This document shows, piece by piece, positions 15,001 through 20,145 of a stretch of DNA of 64,000 bases. The translations under genes were made by a program, and so were the position numbers. Origin of the DNA: Endozoicomonas euniceicola (GTDB lineage: Bacteria > Pseudomonadota > Gammaproteobacteria > Pseudomonadales > Endozoicomonadaceae). The stretch is taken from NCBI RefSeq assembly GCF_025562755.1, contig NZ_CP103300.1, positions 186,001-250,000 on the forward strand, read 5' to 3'. Positions within the stretch are counted from its first letter, which is position 1; each line of letters begins with the position of its first letter. The notes beneath the pieces are model-generated. The model saw nothing but the letters and a program-made list of their open reading frames with translations, made no database searches and had not been told where the DNA came from.

Positions 15001-16551
15001 CCTCTGATCACCCAGAAACAGCTGGCGGATCCAGCCTTTAGCATTAAACCTGAAACCCGCTTTCCCCACGTTCTGCGGAAATTGCCAGGGGGTAAGGAAA
15101 GAGCACCTGTATACGCGGTGTTTTACGGCATTAATGAACCAGCACAGCTGCGCTTCATCTTTCGTAGCAATGAAGGCAAGAGCCGCTGGGAAGCCTGGCA
15201 GGGCCAGGTTCTGATTCGCAGCGGAGCACTTTCCAACCTGCAGTCGGCTATTAATGTCATGCTGATCAATGATCAGCAGCAACATCGTCATTATCGGGTC
15301 ATACAGGGCTCAGTCATCGACGCTGAGTTGCGTGAGCTGAACAGTGAAAACCCGGAATGGCAGGCGGTGCTGCTTGATGAACACGTTGACCTGGGTCCTC
15401 TGAACGGTCGCTTACCTGACTTTGGTAATCTGCAACCAATTCTGCTGGCCGCCCTTCTGGATCGATGGCCGGGCCTGGATGGCATAATCATGGCTGACCA
15501 GGAAAGCAACCAGTTGTTCAGTCTTAGTCGATTAGCCTTTATGCTCAACCATGCAGCGCCGGTTCTAATAAAATCAGACAATAAAGACAGCCAAAATTTG
15601 CTGGATGGAAACAGTCTGGACAATATTCTTTACTGCAAAGGCTGGAGCAAGCCAACGGAAGTCCGGGGGCATGGAGGTAACGACCTGTTGATGGTGGCGA
15701 CCGGTTCACCAGCGTTGAGTACCTCAAAAAATTATCCACCTTCACAAGCCAGAGACTTCTGTTACAGCTTTCCGGGTGACCATCTTGGCATCAACATTCT
15801 CAAGGGCGGTGCCGGAGACGACATCTATGATCTCCGGGCTCCCGTTAATGCCCTGGGGGTAGACAACCAGGGGAAACATACGGTCATTCTGTCGCCTGAG
15901 TCAAAGGCAGACTTACGGCAGCTGGAAGGTGCCGGAAGCCTCACCCTGTTTCTGGTGGGCATGGCTCCAGAGGATGTTTTGCCGGTTCTTTGTAATAAAG
16001 AGACTGGAGTGCTGCGCCACCACCTGGATAGTCCGGATAATATTGCCAGCCTCTTAAACGATAACCATACCCTGCAGCTGCTCTCCAGAGAAAGCGGCCG
16101 GGTCATTGCGCTATTGTCCACAAACACGCTGGGCAGCATCTATTTCCATGGCGGGCTGGTCAGTCAGAACCCGCAAGAGTGGATCACTGGAGCCGACCAG
16201 GGCTCCGGAGATACCGGAGAACAAAATAAAACCCGGGGCCTACAGCGGCTGCTTGAAGGAGCAAAGGCGCTGGTCAGTCGCTTATTGCCAGACTCACAGC
16301 AGACTCTTGAAGACCGGCTAATGGAGAGCGAAAAAACCGTCTACCCCAAACCTCGGCCAGAAAACAGAGCCAGTGTAGAGATTTACCGGCATATCAACAC
16401 CCTGGTACAGTCCATGAGTCAGTTCGAAGCTGCAAAATCCGATGCGGGCTCCCCAGCCACAACACTTATTCCAACGTATAACTCAACCATGACCCCGAGC
16501 CTGAACATATCTTCAACCCTGAGCAACACAACACCCGGGAGTAATTCTTAG
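1..16551 (+). CDS. Giant large-clostridial-toxin-like protein, 5' end outside window
   Basis: The frame is open from base 1 to the TAA at 16549-16551, giving 5516 residues; the true start lies upstream, and the TTG at 238 is only an internal codon. Seen in order: an IALxD module (bases 13-570); a TcdA/TcdB-like glycosyltransferase region (about 736-1870) whose DXD position reads AST after GGLYL; a C80-autoprotease-like region (about 2029-2560) with His in LGHGS (2224) and Cys in LIACS (2353), 43 residues apart; a Cys-RSRR-Cys loop; then a second module, a second GT-like region (DXD position QSG) and a decayed C80-like region. Next come three 115-residue repeats, a second RSRR loop, a third module, and a hydrophobic pore-like stretch (about 9100-10240, strongest at 9862-9980). 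RTX-like GGAGDD and NGDDNL motifs follow near 14050 and 15600-15830, then a Ser/Thr-rich tail. Known of the family: LCTs deliver a GT domain released by the C80 protease. Inference: a secreted host-directed toxin or adhesin whose GT units have lost catalysis. Confidence 0.8.
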   Translation, partial: ANTDIALVDTSQDEQLAEFQQQYVNARREEAKAGLKTRKGYHSLIALDNTSFTLANNIARAAGDEKTRAFLLKATPSCGLIVFNSEPRVEYAIAAGPDNPVTLVGRGESLNAGQIANLITELTPESKITQLTLTGMTVDSLQEGSNSHNEIKRFIANHDDGVQVDTLVIEPLDTGSEPLTQLAQRIKKLLSGITPSIKSIILRCENNEGTSSSTLDQNRKIAIKVLTSDQNQQQPVRAVRSRFAPKIIHFSAIAPLSPERLEYIKIWARVNTNYQIKLWFSEEYSIDKFIYLVNFENLRQVQRFEWDYRSSLIDGDTEIWNQIDLHKSQKPQYKSYRNHVAEIISDEYRQQYQSFLAELDQFKQEAKSVSNIQLIEFNPSSDIYESLMVKSSLNKSDSGLAEYLIGLKSLENEGGLYLASTILPKINEVLFSKRPNSDSNSPNNQKINTEELELLKLKLVLNKLSSSKEIKIPVTTIDPDEFKSIPAETLNNIKATIDGVDTENILSRFFSALGNIPVKKDQVLLGEKITTSLNKPVVLVAKPKSMLIRSALEDLNLIFSSSYTETSTGLKINNKEAVNSILKNYYHTKKTPVKESEIENIVDSSFSVAFHPYNNYKINSKLFGIGALKRVAEMRKASAKNFQLSDFKQYFADTPEQKKIIKSYDYNKYDIFERASYDSLIVIFIGPVNNISSNIESYYLNKRIPGRSVLLSYDETEHKLAAEMDSLPSYIGENTKITVLGHGSNDNVELKDIVLGGLSPERLASVLKKIIPDGIMIKKLSLIACSIARGVTGRVGELTADQSFFIPELLRKMAQKNIFTKEATGSNRPLSFDSFSKKKFEFKWTNPKSTPSNQEDTIDVIKPELTKYSFRLGNDGETVYFNSSPGIAAYRPSAEIIVKGLDHDNRYPRFLLKNRDSEYFGGENYLYDNISDSIRRGLTEAMPSEARIVVANIDETVILKLLKILKLSTEANSYGQWLALINTYLPREYSNVIRQLAPFTDDENKEAAFSRIKQRFKSDTVFDFYILDYSSADGASALNYRYGLRPFAEIALQAEQPACRSRRAPTSKKGCDTRPREIAHALGLLSGPDTQLYAGADTEIALMDTSDNSQQALLQVEYNDIRRREGKAEAANRRGWHNFIGTDDDSFTRAKAMADQAGNYARAFLLKQTPSSGFVLLSGDGKVNFALEGGRGNGLTIVCNASTLTIENLTAITSTLATDGIISWLTLAGMDINELQEDSTALGVIKSFITKAESSYPYKVGMLAVQPDNSEPESIQQLAGNLETLPKDRKGAAQISVRSTNDQDPEYRTVSRKTKKLIEQPREIISYQSFSNTTQIPRNINIVKLGPLNVVDFVFTYIWKLAKFEIAEKSIQPLPVTLYIDSSTVYLTLLNKHIMESCKDQLIQTTGKLDKKELEKTAFNKLKQTISRILQSDGSLNIVNLRQQVLDEASKEELTAVETQHQKYLNALKQSGINVVDIADPKNNPSTESSKEKGYNLYSRLAYYFGSREMAERAVRSYLVVNKGGLTIQSGVLPSLDTNKLKDHVGHSLKAPYINRSTGASLVRLIANIFSHNGVIPTLNENDKKTLEFYQTPNSRSDYDLTENFFKIKASSAIREKQANTVQDLFNVFHLKQVEKSIHYGNKKGLLMPLYVLENSLNTNKIDFTIKNSGVTVSIPGATIKKSVISSQLDFLETLFDGTKSDEQLAEWLSAKSQSQEAEKNYIDQYSQACLMRLIQSGPYGTPVNQIDFLGKLLSRSANKNEGSITRGLHPSLSKHRFLYYDYNNQSPEALAHSTAQPTKNKIILLIDQHPEAVTDAWEEFQKSPQGVTVYTPVYLKKKIDDRFQSIYGYHLHSGIPFTPNTETEFTVFFDYSSSTREHIDLIKEAIIKFAENIININNTPEATYSTRLIIKNLTLKIKNYLTEDPREILRTQLFKLKSLKQESETPETSETPETSETSETSETSEASDSPIRFQTINGAIVESYTDDISRENVSESSESTSTINKKIQLLLPSQTGSAPEELVLQTSINSNGSIDIEMPDNAHALSELMLFNFDSLKVNSITIRSRNDETLKSFKSAFSTATILHIHSKLIDVFRKNFNTEELSSVKILNEEVYKSGVGSFYYFFSTEEGKKIASSIQYATSDGQSLTRGDYAEKPRLMPQSRQPFEKNLRITVNPDGSLNLKVVADVYGLKELMLFKLYEHEIHSIEAYSDNLQGWKGFKLALEIAIDSTEPTVFFRSLKNSFDMTEIEVLQKQQRLHRKYKYNESTSKFRIFFKSEKGNTLLNTLTQIQNAGRSQSPESFLEQRPNLSQTDLTGQGGNLRFSTNGDGSQNIILTASAPALVELIREKLLSNPIRQITIQSDNDAERLAFKYAFIIALKVETRGSLTNLLSYVFDEKELAPFYNLSVYNYRLQSLNFYSFFQSPPGREISAAILESLPKEPTMVPAIPRSPQPVPASDEQLPLITLTTEEFATFDSAHPDNPDPADSQTADQPLSLTQGDTETGDTETSDTETSDTETSDADEKAPPKKKARLSTHSLNNLAGSQTSGTENRAPQPSSIMDWSSPQALFIPPRTAPEQRADRNQNDQPWNNYRQNTLRPPSSFLNTPPSISSAFSDLRKEIPKLKAAVENQWHTDRPEIDGHSPETLNSTLIHVHNLIDKEGKNIWLMLGSEKQILKDTVAVIASQATDVTFQARATLLGYKIDNLNNLENQYHQQQEVLTREVLGISGASCSSSGRSRRDTGCIKPDPVVLKRKINRFVNWLLRRSDNPRTIITLPGTNYPGLDIGAVPTRPDSLLARIQARLKAIRNQKADSQLSNKPVRGFHTTIALDEDSWLAAQQQNRHRPGTETLLYKPARGILLSPYGGTVTRIPGGAYNSLSFVGKLGEASSTEPSAVNRLNSFVSQFCHQESIGSVLLQNTDGDHDAFKAFIKTFTKRPEGSFSRIGSFRFKSANEKNAPEFILRAHESTVLRLTSPRPEGTTHPRLDPVAYHRLEQVIRLNGLKNKVTPPDLPLVRQTGQLITPNPASQLAEKRIKAEALALAFTDVMSSIYADHNLSDDYIPILDTLKKTDQGWSMDFVHPTTRDVQPTSFTSDVPFAVKKSFGQTKASKAMGSFSRNIKKLVRPNSSTQKGLALVSVADTAQMVAAWARAETILDTIDKLPWMSDSVHRSLQAQAFINLGLGAIEAIELVQDLAELSKTKTLKPLAKPGSNLQLSTAGRLSALKGATTGARTTIKATKSLKMIKGLKTAGKLLDPALSLVSASLTTYVWSEIDDPEIKDLYQKMVIVEWTGFAVSFVSYAGPVGWVIAVAYSLFSMFFGFYLEDEMQKIIDQRTREAIAEVNKFFKVIYEQLDPKYFLKSPITTRKLINLVKTATEEIGMRLGFREIDLISKTLKMTRFMVDTYDFEAFISSHGGLYSNDKTSSSFTRREKADLISAYLKSACKAGGRLEKYDCQDGSFNVDAFLKDASTIVMPVMPDQQIDLSYIDSSVTGSDTLEVKKLFQEAGKTNSKISFNPRASVNYAERTGSPHGGSSTDYETKTYQKVLVGIDNHKYLKTNTTLRLDDKSYQLAFPYSRDLAGKVDYHVSVPASSKAIQTLTFFPAPTRESPGKNSRNPVLATISKLLRRLSNSGKTKEEAPTTVRHLWVNNPQNTTAQWFIRPPNRENTYHCSENQNEEGTNCKVHFDPAAGQLTVELTGDIPPAEAGEQTTRLTNKIVFTGYWPGADADQQYRINIVDERALLTISPHFAPPTIQRDIAELKPLLTSKESWQQGIAKLGEMILGSGLVKPFLRPEGRRQRFDANTLFAKVSEKVDDYSKSTYVKVQLLYSSRPLTDFAARVKDYEQVLRRFGPLKRFLPVKLRDCPGREFSIYKTSFYKVVTNLSKSEFSCYFPGSSSELIPLPAKNTPIQQIRFTRTSLWFDTKHKVEIFLILPEVANGDRVIPIDGSPEYGYFFYGPKAREVYSGQVVNELFKKTYTQRQGLYSLFQNSNGFNYPVQSFTPIDKPDTKEDGINSYLVTTERGVAFTLSANPPGSVRSNAIYISTSPGSLDEAFGQLHQHRGMLPLYISDTKGIDDITASGFYDPKNKVAMSYLSSLFDFPGARELQTHCQDSKGASGNWGARFNATDGLLHLPRDIPSNPCISQTDGRHYLRLNPAVMDTLHREHIPLHRFRQGEDVIYVMLSEQSKDLYYARIHQPEAATEWVKLHDAAEFTIIALDKNHKNRLSRQQDGRFTHIWSKPGGMLTSTDSGMMIEIPDESLVRSSSLASYPSSEAYQFDGWELPESGRTIPLSASQPIHYHQLPRVNGAYLRGLDLGLIAQKVYRQSFNNSSTAPSPRTSGSTTASPLPPSGDWSDAQAKTFIDNLKVELTALFRQFEQFGFVAPDLIGLPLVTELQESQLNFLKQQELWFDARDNTLLTLPANSAVTFSGKVADGLLATIKTSGGKQPGLFRFLPTGAGNDHPYCGSNTFFANTLPPAFMDKISPACRQLKEAPEGDYQWNAMDNFWLGNHRGFLFEISENHRLLIGYDLNSQSFDQTEPISYRYPDMQGTHFSHRQKHLVELMKDVLGNQLPNTTLASFPQNKLLRLKLADNMPGQYTHTAWYDSGQERAFIGPASADTDALTLIGSRDSGSNHTTAWCYNQDTRQLYQTAHSGPFEIGEFDELSFIDNGKELLMIGTNGDDNLIPSKFYMDTIYTDDGSHGVRLRTDFKASNDFSILLDGKQGADQFTVLPSDLRYFSQTVIILNRDTGTDKADSYNRIQIRAPSHQFRARRKGYDLILKDRFDPDSGDIVIAQAWSDLDGLSPAPTQLIFSETSFMSPDDRRLWLSGLKDDITKNREVLLPFVVDNQTLENTHYTFSPTPETPLLIDLADGFRATPTRSGNQLVIHFSKRENHGGYNHARLSITLKQSQFASGDVLIRQAAAHSPANRVYRPLQFDDSSDCHLCTDDLRLKRGRAASPRIGELRFRCNKPYPLPEGKKYIKCAGEQATNAGFPLITQKQLADPAFSIKPETRFPHVLRKLPGGKERAPVYAVFYGINEPAQLRFIFRSNEGKSRWEAWQGQVLIRSGALSNLQSAINVMLINDQQQHRHYRVIQGSVIDAELRELNSENPEWQAVLLDEHVDLGPLNGRLPDFGNLQPILLAALLDRWPGLDGIIMADQESNQLFSLSRLAFMLNHAAPVLIKSDNKDSQNLLDGNSLDNILYCKGWSKPTEVRGHGGNDLLMVATGSPALSTSKNYPPSQARDFCYSFPGDHLGINILKGGAGDDIYDLRAPVNALGVDNQGKHTVILSPESKADLRQLEGAGSLTLFLVGMAPEDVLPVLCNKETGVLRHHLDSPDNIASLLNDNHTLQLLSRESGRVIALLSTNTLGSIYFHGGLVSQNPQEWITGADQGSGDTGEQNKTRGLQRLLEGAKALVSRLLPDSQQTLEDRLMESEKTVYPKPRPENRASVEIYRHINTLVQSMSQFEAAKSDAGSPATTLIPTYNSTMTPSLNISSTLSNTTPGSNS
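3175..3213 (+). other. RSRR site inside a Cys-Cys loop (first)
   Basis: The codons read C-RSRR-APTSKKG-C. Two cysteines 12 residues apart flank a furin-type RxRR motif, just after the first GT/C80 unit and before the second module. Diphtheria toxin has the same layout, a furin site within a disulfide loop. That this site is cleaved is inference. Confidence 0.5.
5833..5904 (+). repeat. Eight 9-nt units coding ETS/ETP
   Basis: The unit gaaacatca (variants gaaacacca, gaagcatca) repeats eight times in frame, coding Glu-Thr-Ser/Pro. It forms an acidic low-complexity linker after the second, decayed C80-like region. Near-identical units suggest recent slippage. Confidence 0.9.
6073..7308 (+). repeat. 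Three tandem repeats of about 115 residues
   Basis: Copies lie at about 6073-6414, 6508-6867 and 6961-7308. Each opens with a strand carrying NGS or DGS (SINSNGSIDI, TVNPDGSLNL, STNGDGSQNI), has a leucine-rich LMLF / LMLF / LIREK segment, and closes with FYYFFSTEEGK / FRIFFKSEKGN / FYSFFQSPPGR. Linkers of 30-40 residues separate them. I do not recognise the fold. Confidence 0.65.
7504..7563 (+). repeat. Four 15-nt units coding DTETG/DTETS
   Basis: The unit gacaccgaaaccagc repeats four times with minor changes, coding Asp-Thr-Glu-Thr-Ser/Gly. It is a second acidic linker in the giant protein. A basic nuclear-localisation-like motif (PPKKKARL, 7582-7605) follows at once. Confidence 0.9.
8200..8238 (+). 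other. RSRR site inside a Cys-Cys loop (second)
   Basis: The codons read C-SSSG-RSRR-DTG-C. This is the same size of loop (12 residues between cysteines) and the same RSRR as at 3175-3213, again placed just before an IALxD module. The flanking residues differ, so conservation is concentrated in the two cysteines and the basic tetrapeptide. Confidence 0.5.
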
Positions 16552-16614
16552 GGCTTGCGCATTATCAATGGTGCTTGCCTACTTTCTCATACTCATTAAC
16601 AGATGAATGCTTAG

Positions 16615-16644
16615 GTAACCCGCCATGACAGACAGGCGGGTTAC
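16615..16644 (+). terminator. Hairpin after the giant toxin gene
   Basis: A perfect 10-bp stem (gtaacccgcc / ggcgggttac) with a 10-nt loop starts 63 nt past the stop codon. No T-tract follows, so it may need Rho or may act as a 3' stabiliser. Confidence 0.5.
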
Positions 16645-16709
16645 GCAAACAGGAGGCAAACTTCCACTATTTACAGAATCACTTAGTCATGAACCATGAC
16701 GATCAGAAA

Positions 16710-16723
16710 TTGACCTGCATCAA
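16710..16723 (+). promoter_or_regulatory. FNR/Anr-like site 1 upstream of nhaC
   Basis: ttgacctgcatcaa matches the FNR consensus TTGAT-N4-ATCAA with one mismatch. It lies 49 bp (centre to centre) upstream of a second FNR-like site. Confidence 0.45.
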
Positions 16724-16758
16724 AAAACAAAATTTTCCGTTCGCTGGCGAAAATTTAC

Positions 16759-16772
16759 ATGACATAGATCAA
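16759..16772 (+). promoter_or_regulatory. FNR/Anr-like site 2 with -10 box
   Basis: atgacatagatcaa has two mismatches to TTGAT-N4-ATCAA. A -10-like hexamer gataat lies at 16797-16802. Transcription starting near 16807 would put the centre of this site at about -41.5, the usual class II FNR position. That start would fall after the ATG at 16801, which favours ATG 16825 or 16840 for nhaC. Confidence 0.45.
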
Positions 16773-16839
16773 CATATATCCAGCCCTGTGGAGTGAGATA
16801 ATGTGCCAGCTATTACGAGGTTTCATGGAGTTACTCTTA

Positions 16840-18252
16840 ATGCACAAAAATTCTAAACGCCTGCCGTCTATGTTGCAGGTTTTTCTGGTACTGGGTACAT
16901 TCCTGGCGCTGGCTTTTTCATTCACAGCCAAACTGGACCTGCCTATTCAACTGGCGTTGTGTGTTGGCTGGTTCCTGGCGATGGGTCTGGGTGTCAAACT
17001 GGGTCACAGCTACAAAGACCTGGAAGCTGCTGCGGCGGAAGGTATCTTTAAGGGTATGGGCGCCATCCTGATTCTGCTGGCGGTGGGTGCCCTGGTCGGT
17101 ACCTGGATTGCCGGTGGTATTGTACCCAGCATTATTTACTATGGACTGATGTCAATTCATCCATCCATCTTCCTGCTGGCCACGCTGATCATCTGCTCCA
17201 TGACGGCTCTGGCCACCGGCACGTCCTGGGGTGCTGCCGGTACCGCCGGTATTGCCATGATGGGTATCGGTCAGGGTCTGGGGGTTCCGGCACCCGTCAC
17301 CGCAGGCGCCATCCTGTCAGGCGTTTACTTTGGTGACAAACTGTCGCCTCTGTCTGACTCTGTTATTCTGGCCTCTTCCATGTCTGACGTTGAAATCGTC
17401 GATCACATCAAAGGCATGCTGCCAATCAGTCTGACCGCTTATATCCTGACGGCGATTGCCTTCACCATCTATGGTTTCCAGTTCACCGGTAACGCTGATA
17501 TGGCTCAGGTTCAGGCGGTTATGGAAGTGATGGAATCTCACTTCAGTATTTCCCCAATGGCGTTTATACCTGTGGCGGCTGTTCTGTTTATGCTGTCCCG
17601 CAAGATGCCCTCTTACCCGGTCATCATGTTTGGTTCTGTTCTGGGTATGCTATGGGCCATCCTGTTTCAGGACCGTGCGCCGGTTGAAGCACTGAGCAGC
17701 ATGTGGGCACCACTGACCATGGAATCCGGCAATGCGTTTATCGATAACATTCTGAACCGTGGTGGTATGTCTAACATGCTGGGCTCTGTGGCCGTGATCA
17801 TCTTCGGTCTGGGCTTTGGTGGTCTGCTGGATAAAGTGGGCATTCTGGAGACCGTTGCCAAACAGTACGAAAACCGCATCACCAACGAAGGCAACCTGAC
17901 CGCTTACACCGTCGTAACCGCCTTCTTTGCCAATGTATTCGGCAGTGCCATGTACGTATCCCTGATCCTGACCCCTAAGATCATGTCCGGCAGCTACGAC
18001 CGCATGAACGTAGACCGTCGCATGCTCTCCCGCTCTGCGGAATTCGGCGGAACGCTGACATCGGGTATGGTACCATGGAGCGATAACGGTATTTTCATGG
18101 CAGGCCTGCTGGGCGTTTCCACTTTTGAGTACGTTCCCTACATGTGGATGAGTTTTGCCGGCATCGCCCTGGTGATTGCTTTTGCGTACCTGGGTAAATT
18201 CCGTCCTGACGACAACAAGTACGTCAAGTCTTTACAACTGCAGCCTGTCTGA
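16840..18252 (+). CDS. nhaC: Na+/H+ antiporter, NhaC family
   Basis: Inner-membrane protein of about 470 residues with alternating hydrophobic segments throughout and the GTSWGAAGTAG and GDKLSPLSDS signatures of the NhaC/IT superfamily. The expected role is sodium export in exchange for protons. The frame also offers ATG 16801 and 16825. I prefer 16840 because a -10-like box overlaps 16801 and GGAG stands 9 nt before 16840; 16825 has GAGG only 4 nt upstream. The gene follows two FNR-like sites, so control by oxygen is possible. A strong terminator ends it before ansA. Confidence 0.88.
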   Translation: MHKNSKRLPSMLQVFLVLGTFLALAFSFTAKLDLPIQLALCVGWFLAMGLGVKLGHSYKDLEAAAAEGIFKGMGAILILLAVGALVGTWIAGGIVPSIIYYGLMSIHPSIFLLATLIICSMTALATGTSWGAAGTAGIAMMGIGQGLGVPAPVTAGAILSGVYFGDKLSPLSDSVILASSMSDVEIVDHIKGMLPISLTAYILTAIAFTIYGFQFTGNADMAQVQAVMEVMESHFSISPMAFIPVAAVLFMLSRKMPSYPVIMFGSVLGMLWAILFQDRAPVEALSSMWAPLTMESGNAFIDNILNRGGMSNMLGSVAVIIFGLGFGGLLDKVGILETVAKQYENRITNEGNLTAYTVVTAFFANVFGSAMYVSLILTPKIMSGSYDRMNVDRRMLSRSAEFGGTLTSGMVPWSDNGIFMAGLLGVSTFEYVPYMWMSFAGIALVIAFAYLGKFRPDDNKYVKSLQLQPV

Positions 18253-18282
18253 ACCCTGCACTAATCAAACTGTTTAGTTATG

Positions 18283-18309
18283 CGCCCGGACTGTTCCGGG
18301 CGTTTTTCT
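18283..18309 (+). terminator. Rho-independent terminator after nhaC
   Basis: Perfect 8-bp stem cgcccgga / tccgggcg, 4-nt loop ctgt, then ttttt. It covers the first codons of an apparent upstream extension of ansA (ATG 18280), so that extension is not translated in normal use. Confidence 0.85.
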
Positions 18310-18321
18310 AGAGAAATGAAG

Positions 18322-19335
18322 ATGAAAAAAATCTACGTTGCCTACACCGGCGGTACCATTGGTATGAAGCCTACGGACTCCGGCTACGCGCCAGCAGAAA
18401 ACCTGATGGGTCTGCTGGAAGAAAAACTGCCTGTTAATGTTCGTACCAGCCTGCCTGATTTTGACCTGGGTGAATACGGGCAACTGATTGACTCCAGCAA
18501 TATCCGTCCGGATAACTGGAAGCAAATTGCTAACGATATCGCCAGCAAATACGACCAATACGACGGTTTTGTGGTACTACATGGCACCGACACCATGGCC
18601 TACTCCTGCTCTATGATGTCCTTTATGCTGCGTAACCTGAGCAAGCCTGTTATTTTCACCGGTTCTCAGATTCCTCTGTGCGAAGCCCGCACTGACGGCC
18701 TGGAAAACCTGGTCGGCGCCCTGAGCCTGGCAGCCGATGAGCGTATTAAAGAGGTGTGTCTGTACTTCAATGGTCGCCTGATGCGCGGCAACCGCTGCCG
18801 CAAACAGAACGCGTATCTGTTTGACGCGTTTGACACGCCAAACTACCCATGGCTGGGTCGCGCGGACATTAATATTGAGCTGGACGAATTCCTGCTGCAC
18901 AAGCCGAAAGGTGAGCCCAAGTTCCTCCTGAGCTGTGACTCTGAAACCCATGTCGGTATTCTGCAGCTATTCCCGGGCATTAATGCGGAATGGATTGAGA
19001 GTATCCTGCAGCAGCCAGTAAAAGCCTTTATCATGCGCACTTACGGGACCGGCAATGGTCCGGACGGGGACCAGGCATTCTTGAATGCCCTGAAAAAAGC
19101 GACAGAGGCTGGCAAGCTGATCGTTAACCTGACCCAATGTCATCGTGGTACGGTGCATCAGGGCAGTTACGCAGCCGGTTCCGCACTGGCTAATGCCGGT
19201 GTCGTGGGTGGACTGGATACCACCACCGAAGCCATGTTCTGTAAGTTGCACCACCTGTTCTCTAACGGTCTGACTGTGGAGCAGGTTAAAGAGCAACTGG
19301 GACACAGCCTGGCGGGTGAAGTAACACTGCCATAA
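18322..19335 (+). CDS. ansA: L-asparaginase, type I (cytoplasmic)
   Basis: Hydrolyses L-asparagine to aspartate and ammonia. The N-terminus YVAYTGGTIGMK holds the first catalytic threonine. LHGTDTMAYS holds the second Thr-Asp pair, and SQIPLCEARTDG follows as in AnsA. There is no signal peptide, which fits the cytosolic type I enzyme rather than periplasmic AnsB. About 337 residues, normal for the family. Start: ATG 18322 with AGAGAA six bases upstream; ATG 18316 is equally in frame, and the frame's first ATG (18280) lies in the terminator of nhaC. Its position after an antiporter suggests a role in amino-acid use. Confidence 0.9.
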   Translation: MKKIYVAYTGGTIGMKPTDSGYAPAENLMGLLEEKLPVNVRTSLPDFDLGEYGQLIDSSNIRPDNWKQIANDIASKYDQYDGFVVLHGTDTMAYSCSMMSFMLRNLSKPVIFTGSQIPLCEARTDGLENLVGALSLAADERIKEVCLYFNGRLMRGNRCRKQNAYLFDAFDTPNYPWLGRADINIELDEFLLHKPKGEPKFLLSCDSETHVGILQLFPGINAEWIESILQQPVKAFIMRTYGTGNGPDGDQAFLNALKKATEAGKLIVNLTQCHRGTVHQGSYAAGSALANAGVVGGLDTTTEAMFCKLHHLFSNGLTVEQVKEQLGHSLAGEVTLP

Positions 19336-19467
19336 GCAAGGCATTAATCTTTTACGCCTTTTGTACCTCTCCTGAAGAGTTGTTGCGCAGGCTGGGTCGA
19401 GCAGAACGCGCCCCCCAACCTGCGTATCAGACCACAATGGCATTCAGTGCTAATGCTGGAGGACAAA

Positions 19468-20085
19468 ATGGAGAATATTTTCACATTCACTCCCCGGGCG
19501 TCCATTTATTCCCGCTGGCGCAAAAGAGTCGTTGCCGGCAGAACCATAATGGAGGCAAGCTATAACAAAGACTCGGCCGGGTTATGTCTGGGGGCCGCAA
19601 TAACCTGGCTAAAAAAGAGCATCGCTTCCGAGGGGACAGGGGTGTTAAGTGTCCATGAGCTGGGTTCTGTTCACGAGATGGCAATCATTCAGTCGGCCTC
19701 CGGAATACTCCCCATGCCCCCGGGAGGCGAACGATCTGATATTATTATCCCCATACTCCACCATATGAACCTGGATTCCCGGGAGTCCATGCGAGGCTTC
19801 GGGTGCTTTAATGTTCAAAGCATTTATGAATGGGTCTCACGTGAGCCCTGTCACTGCCTGTTCGTATTCGATAAAAAACAAGATTCAGGATATCTTTCCG
19901 GGCATGTTATTGGCCTGCGGTATGATGGCAGGGTGACGCAGATATTTGACACTCACTACGGACTAATCCAGCACGCGAACAAGGATCAATTTATGCTGGA
20001 CCTGTACGTAACAGCCATTTTTAATCATGTCCAATGTATCGGGGAAGAGTGGGCGGTTTTCAAAGTATGTTCCGCTGTTGATTAA
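19468..20085 (+). CDS. YopT-like cysteine protease (peptidase C58 type)
   Basis: 205 residues from ATG 19468, which has GGAGGA just upstream (19458-19463); a GTG at 19447 is less likely. Candidate triad: Cys40 in SAGLCLGAAITWL, His146 in SGHVIGLRYDG, Asp161 in IFDTHYG. The His-Asp spacing of 15 compares with 16 in Yersinia YopT, and the sequence around each residue fits C58 (GLCxGL, HA, FDxNYG). Known of the family: YopT cleaves prenylated Rho GTPases in host cells. The target here is unknown. No signal peptide. It is a single gene convergent with ung. Identification rests on motif and spacing only. Confidence 0.6.
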   Translation: MENIFTFTPRASIYSRWRKRVVAGRTIMEASYNKDSAGLCLGAAITWLKKSIASEGTGVLSVHELGSVHEMAIIQSASGILPMPPGGERSDIIIPILHHMNLDSRESMRGFGCFNVQSIYEWVSREPCHCLFVFDKKQDSGYLSGHVIGLRYDGRVTQIFDTHYGLIQHANKDQFMLDLYVTAIFNHVQCIGEEWAVFKVCSAVD

Positions 20086-20099
20086 GTACCCGGTCGCCC

Positions 20100-20115
20100 C
20101 TTCAGAAAACTGAAG
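20100..20115 (+). terminator. Short hairpin between convergent C58 protease and ung
   Basis: Perfect cttcag / ctgaag stem with loop aaaa, followed at a short distance by cttttc. It lies in the 60-bp convergent gap and could serve both genes. Confidence 0.4.
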
Positions 20116-20145
20116 AAGCGCTTTTCATACGTCCCGGGTTATTTA

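Noticed and set aside
18280..18321. N-terminal extension of ansA from ATG 18280
   Set aside because: Falls in the nhaC terminator hairpin and adds residues absent from the family.
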